NCBI GenBank assembly: GCA_022559845.1
Contig: CM040126.1
Coordinates: forward strand, 124,224,886 to 124,288,885
Source of the DNA: Amorphophallus konjac
Taxonomy: Eukaryota > Streptophyta > Magnoliopsida > Alismatales > Araceae
DNA length: 64,000 nt
Direction: 5' to 3'
The first letter of the stretch is position 1; each line of letters opens with the position of its first letter. Both the position numbers and the translations under genes were made by a program. The notes beneath the pieces are model-generated. The model saw only the letters and a program-made list of their open reading frames with translations. It was not told the origin of the DNA and did not search any database. Shown in pieces: positions 55,480 to 64,000 of this stretch.

Positions 55480-57923
55480 GAGAAAAGTTTAGAACTCAAA
55501 AATGTTTGGGCTCCAGAGTAGATGAAGAGCTACTCAAATAAGACAACAAATCCTTAGGAATCCACATTTGTTCAAACATTGTTGGTTTAGTGGATTTCTC
55601 AACATTATTTTTGTCATTTTTCTTCTTCTCAGCATTAACATTCTTAGTCCCTCCTTTCCTGTTCAGTGTACTGGCACCATTGTTTTTAGCAAATTGATTT
55701 TGTTTGTGCCAGTGCCTAGGCCAATGAGCATTCAGAAAATTGTGGCCGATGTTGGTCCTAGACTGACTATAGGTGGTTTGTTTTCTAGGAGCCCATGTTC
55801 TAGACTGCCTAACCCAGTTGTTAGCCTGAGGTCTATATGTCTGTGTGGGATATGACTGATATCTAGACCTCTCTTGAACTCTATTCCATCCAGACCTATG
55901 GAATTATTGTGGCTGCACACGATGGTAGTTCTAGACTCTGGGTTGGTGGAATTGGCTGGATTGACCTCTTACAGAACTCTATCTCCCTTGCACCTTAGAC
56001 CCACCTGACTTCTGCATGGGTGAGGGTTGAATCTTTTTCTGAACAGCTGGTGGAGACTTGGTGACCCTAGCCTGGGGTTTAGGTGTGCGTGAAGGTTGAC
56101 CCCTAACCTGAGACTTACCCTGAGGAATAGAGCAGTATGTACTATCATGGCTAGACTCACCCATCTTCTGTTTGCCATTGTCCTGAGCACTAGGCATTTT
56201 GGAGTTAACATTTTTAACATCAGAATTTACATAGCTCATCTTGACGAGGGGCCCCCTTTTCTTTTCAGCTACAAATGAAATTATTTTTATTGCTAAACTA
56301 TTTTTAGCTGTGGGGTTATACCCTAGACCCTCTTTTCTGAAATTCACTTTAGACCCCAACAGAGCATTCAAATTCTCAGTGACTTGGGTCATATTCTCAA
56401 TTATTTTCTTCTTGTCAGCATTTTCTTTTTCTGATCTTTCAATTGTTTTCTGCAACTCAGCATTGACACACAAGACAACGTCATATTTTTCACTAGCAAT
56501 TTTCATTTCATATTCGAATTTTTGCAGTTTCAATTTTAAATCATCAATCACATTTTTCAGAGACTCATTTTCATTTCTAGAATTAATCAAATCAGTATTC
56601 AGATCATCAAATTCAGAACATGCACTTTTCAACCTATCATTCTCTGATTATAAACATGCACTTTTCTCGGACATGGTTTTGTCATTCATCATAGAATTAA
56701 CCTTTTTCTTTAAGTGTCTGTTTTCCTTTCTAATGTCATCAACTTTATCTAGCAAATCTCCATACGCATCTTCCCAATCAGAAATGGTGTAATGCTCAAA
56801 TGGAGAGGATACCTCATCAGAGTCTTCTTCTTTTTCTTCATTATCTTTTGCCATCAGGCAGATGAGCTTTTCTTCATCCTCGCTCTCAGAGGTGAAGCTT
56901 ATTGTGCCCTCGTCCTCGTCGCTCCATGTGCTCACCATCGCCCTTCCTTTGGCAGCTTTCTTCTTTGACTTCTCTTTCAGCTTCTGGAGCTCGGGACAAT
57001 CTGCCTTCATATGACCGACCTTCCTGCAGTGGTAGCAAACATTAGTGTATATTTTCTTGGCAGGGTTAGATTTATACCTCGTTTTGTATCTTGCCACAAT
57101 ATTGTCTTCGAACGAAATTTCTTCCTTCTTTCCTCAAAAATCTTCTAAACTCTCTGGTCATCATTGCAAGCTAATCTCCTTCAATTTCTGACCCAGAGAG
57201 GCTCTAATCACTCGATGATCCACTGTGGCTGGATCTGCTTGATCTATTGGAGTTGGCTTTCAGAGTAATGGGCTTTTCCTTCTTCACTAGCTCCTCGGTC
57301 TTAGGAAGATTCATCTCGTAGGTCATTAGCAAGCCAATCAACTCGTCTACCTCCATGTTCTGAAGATCCCTTGACTCCTCTATAACAGTAGCTTTCGTGT
57401 GTCAGACTGGAGTCAGGGACCGAAAGATCTTCCTCACGATTTCATAATCAGTATAGTTTTTCCCCAGACTTCTGAGACCATTTGTGATGAGGGTAAGACG
57501 CGCATACATCTCAGTGATGGTCTCGTTGGGCTTCATCCTGAAGGCTTCATACTCTGAGACCAGTAAGTTCACCTTGGTCTCCCTCACTTGAGAGGTTCCC
57601 TCGTAGATAAACTCCAGCTTATCTCACATCTCTTTCGCTGTGGCGCACGAAGAAACTCTTGAAAATTTCGTGGGATATAGAGCGCACTGAATGGCATTGA
57701 TGGCGTTCTAGTTGAGAGTAGATTTTCTGATCTCCTCTTTCATCCATACATCCTCATTAGGATGCAGCTCGAATGGTCCCCTACTGATCACCTTCCAAAT
57801 CTCATAGTCTTTGGCCCTCAGAAAGACTTGCATACGATTCTTCCAGTATGCGTAGATTGAACCGTCAAAGTATGGGGGCTTCGTGGCGGAATGTCCTTCA
57901 GCCATCATCCCTCTTGCATCCAT
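55480..57923 (-). pseudogene. gag: Copia-3 gag (broken)
   Basis: Start MDARGMMAEGHS at 57923, gag N-terminal block PPYFDGSIYAYWKNRM, then RMKPNETITEMYARL, zinc knuckle CYHCRKVGHMKADC near 57035, acidic patch, and long coiled coil (56780-56400). The tail is basic and Pro/Ser-rich. Several frameshifts and stops (57708, 57590, 57400-57100, 56640, 55979) are present. The C-terminal motif WVLNFSP is preceded by a Trp-to-stop change and followed by TGA, as in Copia-2. Confidence 0.88.
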
Positions 57924-57965
57924 GACCGTTTCTCTTCAGGACGTTGATCCCTGCAGAAGAGTTAG

Positions 57966-57977
57966 GCTATGATACCA
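57966..57977 (-). other. primer binding site of Copia-3 (one mismatch)
   Basis: Minus strand TGGTATCATAGC, versus TGGTATCAGAGC in the other elements. Two bases from the LTR start at 57980. Confidence 0.85.
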
Positions 57978-57979
57978 AC

Positions 57980-58430
57980 TGATGAGTCAAATGAATCTAA
58001 GATGGTATGCCCTGATACCAATAGACATGACTCAATTGATGATCTAGAGGCGGGTGAATAGATTGATCACCTAATAAAAACTGACTACAGCAGAAATAGT
58101 TGTGGAATAAAATCAAGCTGCTGTAGGACGAAGAACACTTAAACGCAATTGAGCATAGCGGGTCTAGAAGATCAGAACACAAGCAATCTTAAGCATTCAT
58201 CTACTGGATGATGAAACTAAGATAAAGATGAGCACAAACTACAAGGCAATCACATAGTAGATGGTGAATTTTTAAGGTGGTTCGACCTCAAACCCGAGGT
58301 CTACGTCCACCCCACACTCCAACCAGAATGTGGTTTCCCGCTGATACACATCTTAACCTGTTGATCCACAGCTTCGGGGTGAAAACCCTACAAACTGCTA
58401 GGCCTTACAGCTTACGCCGACCAGAGGAAT
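57980..58430 (-). repeat. Copia-3 5' LTR, inner part
   Basis: Shares the Copia-2 LTR blocks GATCTAGAGG(C/G)GGGTGAATAGAT, AAGGTGGTTCGA and CTACGTCCACCCCACACTCCAAC, in the same order. It stops at GACCAGAGGAAT, equivalent to about 25005 in Copia-2, where Cassandra begins; the outer LTR part is not seen before the window ends. A second GCCCTGATACCA and a GACATGACTCAATTGATGA segment near 58008-58040 look like a small duplication of the LTR-PBS junction. Confidence 0.85.
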
Positions 58431-58530
58431 TGTCACGCCCCGTACTCTATACCGTCGAGGTATTGTCCGCTTTGGCCTACCGGCCTCACGGTTTTATCCC
58501 TTTTTAAGGGTGATCGGCTCCAGAATGAGA

Positions 58531-58605
58531 GACTTCCCGGGTAGGTCACCCATCCCAGTACTACTCCCCATTAAGCACGCTTAACTTGGGAGTTCTTTCC
58601 AAGAA
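58531..58605 (-). promoter_or_regulatory. 5S rRNA-like RNA polymerase III promoter segment in Cassandra LTR
   Basis: Plus-strand GGTCACCCATCCCAGTACTA, CTCCCC and TTAAGCACGCTTAACTTGGG are the reverse complement of plant 5S rRNA around the internal promoter and the GGATGGGTGACC stretch. The orientation is 5S-sense on the minus strand, the same as the TRIM. It is not a 5S gene: only part of the 120-nt gene is present. Confidence 0.85.
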
Positions 58606-58893
58606 CTGAGCTGATACTTGAAAAGGCGCCTCGATGATATAGAGTACAACTTAGCTATATTTGAGGGTGTTACAATCTACCCCTCTTATATAGGCGACGT
58701 CCTCGTCGCTGGGCACATATAGCACGCAATCAAGCCCCCAGGCAGGTAGGACTCTAGAGGTGGCCCCTACAGGCTCAAGAGGTGACTCCCACTATGTAGC
58801 ACTTTGCTCCATTACGGACTCAAGAGGTGGCTCCCATAGTGTAGCACTTTGCCCTGCATGGCACTTAGTTCCCACACTTCCGGCTGGGGTATA

Positions 58894-58905
58894 GCTCTGA
58901 TACCA
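58894..58905 (-). other. primer binding site of Cassandra
   Basis: Minus strand TGGTATCAGAGC, four bases (TTCA) from the following TGTCACGCCCCG. Confidence 0.9.
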
Positions 58906-60364
58906 TTCATGTCACGCCCCGAGCGCGGAAGATACCCGGAGATGCGCGACGTGTCTATATCAATCATGTCAATCAGAGTGGTCGTGTATTCGACACAAAG
59001 ACAGAGATGCGCAAAATAGCAAGATAACCCAATCCTTTATTCCTTTATAATAGACTATTACAAATCCAATACTCTGTTTAATAAAAAGAAAAGTACATAG
59101 TTGACTCAAGAAACTATAGAAAAGACTAGATGACACTTGAGCAGCTCTATCACTTTCACTCTTGACCATTCCCATCCGATTGACTTCCATCGTCGTCGGA
59201 CTTACCTGAAAAGTAAAAAGGGACAAACGGAATGAGCGAACGCTCAGTAGGAAATTATATCTCAAGTACTAGCAAGGGGTTTAAGTGATTACATTTTTCA
59301 TGAATGCAATAAAGCTATGCATGCTCGCATAAAACGACAAGATAGAGAGAATGTAATATGAAGGAAATAAGATGGACTAATCATGAACTTTCAACAAGAT
59401 AACAAGTTTATTCAAGATATTCCAGCAAGTACGTATAACAAGTCATGTCAAGAACTTTAGCTATCATGTATCAAGCAAGTAAATTACCCTTTTTCGGCCA
59501 CGCATTTCATGTCAAGTCAAGTACGATTCAAGTACAAGATGTGTGTGGAATGTCCAATCAAGCAAGTCAAGTACTCGGTATAATGCCAGATACCTTATCA
59601 TTTTAACTCCCATGGGCACAAGTACTTTCGGGTGCTCCTCCCAGGACCAGATCGGGCCCTATATGCGCAGGCATTTATCATGTGTTTTGACATCCACTCT
59701 TGTTTATAGCCAACATAGAATTTCAATAATCAAGCTTGTAGACACGTACGACAACTTTGATAGAATAGAGTCCAAAATATGACAAAGGACATAGATTGGC
59801 GATAATAACGGTATAATCATGATTATCGATGAAACTAGGTGGAATTAGGTTCCCTTAACTTAGGTACCATGACAAATCAATATGGACATTCTTTATATAG
59901 AATTGAGGTCCACATGAACAGTATATCAAAGGTAAGATACCCTCATTCTTATCATAGAATTGAGGTTTACAAGAATGACATGATATGGCATGATATCATC
60001 ATCCCATTAAGGAATTTCTTATGATATACTCTTTGTATAATCATAAGGGCCGGTATACCATGTTTCTTTAGATTGACATGGCATCAATGGTGTAATGGGT
60101 TTTTAGGGTACAACCAGCTCAGTCGGTCTTGAGGGAATCCAAGGCTACGAGGAGTCTTACGGAGGTCTCTATGACTAACTCGCTAGTCCAAAGGAACGGA
60201 ATGTCCAATGGAGAACTTGTATGTCAATGAGAGTTGAGTGTGATCGATAAAACAACGTGAAAAGTGGTACTATACTCACGGAGTGGAGAATAGTGCCGAT
60301 ATATATATATTATATAATATGAAACCATCGGTTAACAGAATCAGGAAAAAAATCATTTTTACAA

Positions 60365-60745
60365 AAAATAACGACTTACGCTAAGTCGTTTCTCAAGTAA
60401 GTAACGCCTAAGAGAAGGGCATTTACATATGTTCCGTTTTGCAGAATAATTCAGTAATTTATCTAAAACGCGCCCTGGACAGGGTCGTTTCTTAAAGAGT
60501 TGATGACTACAGTAGCAGGCGTCTCATTATTTATATATTTGACAGAATATCAATAATTTTTCACGATTTGTCTAAAACACGCCCTGGCAAGGGGCGTTAC
60601 TGTTTAATTCTATATTACAGAATTTATGTATTTCAGGATTTTGACCGATAAACGCCCTAGGAAGGGGCGTGTCTTTTCAATTTACGCCCTATGGTAGGGC
60701 GTTAACATGTGTAAAACGACTTTGTCAAGGTCGTTACTTAAAGTT
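60365..60745. repeat. ACGCCC/GGGCGT dyad array with co-varying arms (Gypsy-4 leader)
   Basis: Eight units including ACGACTTACGCTAAGTCGTT, ACGCCCTGGCAAGGGGCGTT, ACGCCCTAGGAAGGGGCGTG, ACGCCCTATGGTAGGGCGTT and ACGACTTTGTCAAGGTCGTT. Left arms with A at the fourth base pair with right arms carrying T. Confidence 0.92.
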
Positions 60746-60904
60746 TCTGCAGGAAATTTGAAGGACAGTAATAATTTCAGGATACCAGAGGAACGAAGAT
60801 AATATCAGGACAGTAACGTTAGCAGGTTGAAGACAGAGGATCATGCATTGTTTATAGTCATGATTTCATAGATAATCAGTTCTTAAGGTGGGTGATTAAC
60901 ATTT

Positions 60905-61010
60905 ACATGAAATTAACGCCTGTGTACAGGGCGTCAAATATGAAATTGACGACCTGGGCATGGTCGTGTCTTGTAAATTAGCGCCCTTGACAGGGGCGTT
61001 TCTTTCAATA
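60905..61010. repeat. dyad array, Gypsy-4 leader, second cluster
   Basis: Three units: ACGCCTGTGTACAGGGCGTC, ACGACCTGGGCATGGTCGTG and GCGCCCTTGACAGGGGCGTT, separated by AAATATGAAATTG and TCTTGTAAATTA. Confidence 0.92.
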
Positions 61011-61629
61011 ATATTCCAGAAACGAAAATAAAACTGTATGCATGCCATGCTTATACATATATCTTGCGTTATTTTCATTTGGGCTACAATAACTTGAGAA
61101 AATCCTACCTTTAATGGAACGTGAAGGATGAGATAGAAGATGAGCTCTGTTGCAACGAAAAAATCCGCAACAGCAGCAGCAGCCGGAAGAAGAACAAATG
61201 TTCTTCAAAGATCTTCACGCTACAGAACCTGTAGAGGAAGAGAAAAAGAAGGAAGATGAAGATGTTAATAATCTTCATAGTTATAATCGACGTTTAAGGA
61301 AAAAGATAGAAGAATATTACCTATTCTTCGACGGCAGTAGCAGAGTTTCCTGAACAAGAAGAAGACTAATCATTCTTCATATAATCTGAAGCAAGAAAAA
61401 CAAAAGGGAATAAGAAGAACAGTTTGTTCTTCACGTACCGTGCAGCAGTAGTTCGTCCAAATAGATTTAGGGTTGGCCGAACAGGTTTATTTATAAGACT
61501 TTGGAAGTCCTATTAAAGTTAGTGATTGTGTGAGGGTAGTATATCCCTAATAGAGTCCTTACTCTATTAGACACTTACTAGATTAGGTTAATCTTTCCCT
61601 GGATAAGCTCTGGGTTCGAACGGTTCACG

Positions 61630-61882
61630 AACGGAATTAACGCCTTTTATCAGGGCGTCGATTCTTTAATTAACGACCTTGTTCAGGTCGTTTCTTAAGA
61701 AGCGCCTTGTATAAGGGCGTTCCTTATTTTTAAAACACGCCCAAGTAAAGGGCGTTTCTTGGCCTTGCCCTTTTTGGCGTTTGGAATTTGACGCCGTCAG
61801 GTGAGGGCGTCCTTTCTTTAGTCACGCCGTATATAGAGGCGTTTCTTTTTAAATTAACGCCTTACTAAGAGGCGTTATTTGT
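61630..61882. repeat. dyad array, Gypsy-4 U3
   Basis: Seven units: ACGCCTTTTATCAGGGCGTC, ACGACCTTGTTCAGGTCGTT, GCGCCTTGTATAAGGGCGTT, ACGCCCAAGTAAAGGGCGTT, ACGCCGTCAGGTGAGGGCGTC, ACGCCGTATATAGAGGCGTT and ACGCCTTACTAAGAGGCGTT. They lie upstream of the minus-strand TATA. Confidence 0.92.
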
Positions 61883-61988
61883 AAAATGTTTTATTTCGTC
61901 CAATTAACCCTATTCTTATTATCTGTATTACTTCTGTAATATATATGTTTTAATTCATTTCAAATATTTATTTATCAGGGTTGCTACA

Positions 61989-62001
61989 CCCTCCCCCACT
62001 T
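61989..62001 (-). other. polypurine tract of Gypsy-4
   Basis: Minus strand AAGTGGGGGAGGG directly before TGTAGCAACC, identical to the Gypsy-3 tract. Confidence 0.95.
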
Positions 62002-62071
62002 AAAAAGAATTTGGTCCCCAAATTCCATTGCATATTATGTATATACGCGGAGAGTGTAGAGTATATACCTC

Positions 62072-64000
62072 TTAGAATAACTCAGGAAATCGTTTCTTCA
62101 TAGATTCCTCGGTCTCCCATGTCGCTTCGTGTTCTGTATTCTTATTCCATTGCACTTTAAGCATGGGAATAACCTTATTCCTTAGAGCTCGTATTTCACG
62201 ATCTAAGATTTTCATAGGCTTCTGTTCATAGGTGAGATCTTTCTGGATCACCAGATCTCCATGTTCAATAATGTGAGATGGATCGTGTACATACTTCTTC
62301 AACATAGATATGTGAAATACATTATGTACCTCGGACAATTGAGGAGGCAACGCGATGCGATAAGCAACCTCGCCAACTCTTTCGAGTACCTCAAATGGTC
62401 CGATGAATCTTGGCGTAAGCTTGCCCTTAACACCAAATCTTCGTATGCCACGTCCAGGTGATATCTTGAGAAATACATGATCTCCGATTTGGAATTCAAG
62501 ATCTCTCCTTCTTGTATCTGCATAAGTCTTTTGCCTGGTCTGAGCAACTTGTAATCTTTCTCTGATTACTCGTATCTTCTCAGTTGTATCCCTTACCATG
62601 TCTGGACCTAATAGTTGTTTCTCTCCAACTTCGTTCCAGCATAAGGGTGATCGGCAACTCCTTCCATATAAAGCTTCGAAAGGTGCCATTTGGATACTAG
62701 CTTGGTAGCTATTATTATATGCAAATTCCACTAGTGGCAAATGTTCATGCCAGCTTCCACCAAAGTCAATGATGCAAGCTCTTAGCATATCTTCAACAAC
62801 TTGATTAGCTCTCTCGGTCTGACCATCCGTTTGTGGATGAAAAGCTGTACTAAAATTTATTCTTGTCCCCAACGAATGTTGTAATCCCTTCCAAAAATGA
62901 GAAGTGAAGATCTCTATCAGACACGATTGAGACAGGAATTCCATGTAACCTGACTATTTCCTTGATATATAATGCAGCTAAGACATCAATTGACCATCGA
63001 CTCTTTATTGGCAAGAAATGCGCCGATTTAGTTAAACGGTCAATGATAACCCATATTCCATCATGTCCTCCTTTGGATTTAGATAGACCCATGATGAAAT
63101 CCATACCAATATCCTCCCACTTCCATTTAGGAATATCTAGAGGATGTAGTTTTCCAGCAGGCTTTTGGTGTTCTGCCTTGACCTGTTGGCATGTGAGACA
63201 GCGTGATACATAGTCCGCTATTTCTCTTTTCATGTTGGGCCACCAAAAGATCCTCTTTACATCTTGATACATTTTGGTTGATCCTGGATGAATAGTGTAC
63301 TTTGATCGGTGAGCTTCATCTAAGATCTTCTTCTTTAATTCTGGACAGTCGGGTAAATATTTGAGACTCTTGTGATCAGAATACACCGTAAAGACTTCGC
63401 CATAGAGGTAATGTCGCCAGATCTTCAAAGCACAGACCACAACTGCCAGTTCTAGGTCATGTATGGGATAATTTTCCTCGTGCTTCTTCAATTGCCATGA
63501 GGAATAAGTTATGACCTTGCCATGTTACATTAATACGCAACCTAGGCCAATCCCGGATGCATCAGCATAAACTTCGAATTCACCTCCTTCGTAGGTAATG
63601 TGAGAATAGGAGTAGTCGTCAGACAATCCTTTAAAGTTTGAAAGCTTTTCTCGCATTCCTCGGACCATATAAAATGATTCTCCTTCCTTGGCAATCTTGT
63701 TAAAGATACCACAATCTTGGAGAAGTCCTTGATAAATCTTCGATAATATCCAGCCAATCCCAAGAAGCTTCAAATTTTTGTCACACTAGTAGGTCTTTCC
63801 CAGTTCTTTACGGCCTCGACCTTTGAAGGATCGACGGCGATACCGTTCCAGGAAATTATGTGACCGAGAAAAGAAACTTCCTCCAAGCAGAAATCACACT
63901 TGCTTAATTTGGCATAAAGCTTGTGATCTCTTAATAATTGAAGGGCCTTCTTGAGATGTTCCTCATGTTCTTCCTTTGACTTGGAGTAGATCAAAATGTC
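62072..64000 (-). pseudogene. pol: Gypsy-4 pol, RT to chromodomain-like tail, with internal deletion
   Basis: From the right edge leftward: reverse transcriptase C-terminus ([31 protein letters not shown]), RNase H start ([13 protein letters not shown] in one frame), [29 protein letters not shown]. The sequence then jumps directly to [17 protein letters not shown] of the integrase zinc-finger region. Compared with Gypsy-3, about 130 codons (RNase H C-terminus to integrase start) are missing in frame at about 63353. Integrase continues with [20 protein letters not shown] and VSDRD. After a frameshift near 62905 come [43 protein letters not shown] and the tail ending KRFPELF at 62072. The 62944-62072 frame is open for 290 codons. 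Other frameshifts lie near 63525-63770. Confidence 0.92.

Larger units (their letters stand above)
52880..58430 (-). mobile_element. Copia-3: Sirevirus-like Ty1/Copia fragment lacking RNase H and 3' LTR
   Basis: Minus strand: partial 5' LTR (57980-58430, interrupted by Cassandra), altered PBS, gag, protease, integrase, reverse transcriptase. Similarity to Copia-2 stops at about 52880 in the last codons of reverse transcriptase (IFKR). Its proteins align with those of Copia-2 over their whole length but with many differences, so it is a sister family rather than a copy of the same one. Numerous frame breaks in gag show it is old. Confidence 0.9.
58431..58909 (-). mobile_element. Cassandra-type TRIM (3' LTR, internal region and PBS)
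   Basis: A small non-autonomous retrotransposon: 3' LTR 58431-58674 (TGTCACGCCCCG...GTGTTACA), short PPT-like CCCCTCTTAT, about 220 bp internal region without coding potential, PBS 58894-58905 (minus TGGTATCAGAGC). The LTR contains a 5S-rRNA-like segment, the hallmark of Cassandra. Where the 5' LTR should begin (58910) the sequence is instead the 3' LTR of Gypsy-4, which shares the first 14 bases. It sits inside the Copia-3 LTR; the left flank is GGAAT. Confidence 0.88.
58910..61988 (-). repeat. Gypsy-4 3' LTR
   Basis: 3079 bp, TGTCACGCCC...GGTTGCTACA. Minus-strand TATA-like TTATAAATA at about 61486-61497. Dyad arrays occur at 60365-60745, 60905-61010 (leader side) and 61630-61882 (U3 side), the same distribution as in Gypsy-3. 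A short AT run at 60300-60318 corresponds to the Gypsy-3 microsatellite. Confidence 0.92.
58910..64000 (-). mobile_element. Gypsy-4: Tekay-like Ty3/Gypsy element, 3' part
   Basis: Minus strand: 3' LTR 58910-61988, PPT, and pol running off the right edge within reverse transcriptase. The proteins are close to Gypsy-3 and the LTR starts with the same TGTCACGCCCCGAGCGCGGA. A different family member: LTR sequences are alignable in blocks (37130-37200 with 59610-59670; 37600-37720 with 60110-60220) but diverged between them. Confidence 0.93.

Noticed and set aside
58531..58605. 5S rRNA gene
   Set aside because: Only part of the 5S sequence is present, and it lies inside a TG...CA-bounded LTR next to a PBS: a Cassandra LTR, not a 5S gene.
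37975..61882. Regularly spaced palindromic repeats resemble a CRISPR array
   Set aside because: Arms are short and degenerate, loops rather than spacers vary, spacing is irregular, there are no cas genes, and they lie inside plant LTRs.

Overview
This window is angiosperm nuclear DNA from a repeat-dense, probably heterochromatic block. It contains no bacterial signals and no ordinary single-copy host gene. Evidence for a plant: LTR retrotransposons primed by initiator-Met tRNA (TGGTATCAGAGC), Tekay-like chromoviral Ty3/Gypsy elements, Sirevirus-like Ty1/Copia elements, a Cassandra TRIM with a 5S-rRNA-derived LTR, and two plant mobile domain (PMD/DUF7745-type) genes with plant introns. I cannot name the species.

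Left half (1-36144) is one nest. Gypsy-1 (minus, 4389-36144, no recognisable gag-pol) has its 3' LTR split by Copia-1 (minus, left edge to 4388) and its 5' LTR split by Gypsy-2 (plus, 8519-33434, target duplication AGAGA). Gypsy-2 pol is split by a solo-LTR-like element (13411-27442, duplication AATTG/AAGTG). That is split by Copia-2 (minus, 15481-26773, duplication TTAAA).

Middle (36337-52879): Gypsy-3 (minus, Tekay-like, decayed but all domains visible) has its 5' LTR interrupted at 44722 by a Tat-like Ty3/Gypsy element (minus, LTR 44723-46027). The Tat-like element carries two genes antisense to itself. PMD-1 (47483-48836) is an apparently intact two-exon gene with TATA box and poly(A) signal. 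PMD-2 (49559-52779) has about eight exons and is decayed. A pol scrap on the minus strand adjoins PMD-2.

Right part (52880-64000): a 5'-retaining fragment of Copia-3 (minus), whose LTR is interrupted at 58430 by a Cassandra TRIM, which abuts the 3' LTR of Gypsy-4 (minus, Tekay-like) running off the right edge.

The most unusual signal is a set of short dyad-symmetric units arrayed in non-coding parts of unrelated elements. ACGCCC...GGGCGT units, with co-varying ACGACC...GGTCGT versions, fill the LTRs of Gypsy-3 and Gypsy-4 and also the LTR, promoter, intergenic and intronic DNA of the Tat-like PMD element. GCGGTC...GACCGC units fill the LTRs of Gypsy-1 and Gypsy-2. Copia-1 has GGTCGACCG pairs, the solo LTR has ACGGTC...GACCGT, and Copia-2 has about 30 TGTAYAGACTT units per LTR. 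Both Sirevirus insertions whose target can be read landed between units of such an array. A transposon-encoded recognition or anti-silencing system with the PMD proteins as candidate readers is a testable hypothesis, not a conclusion.
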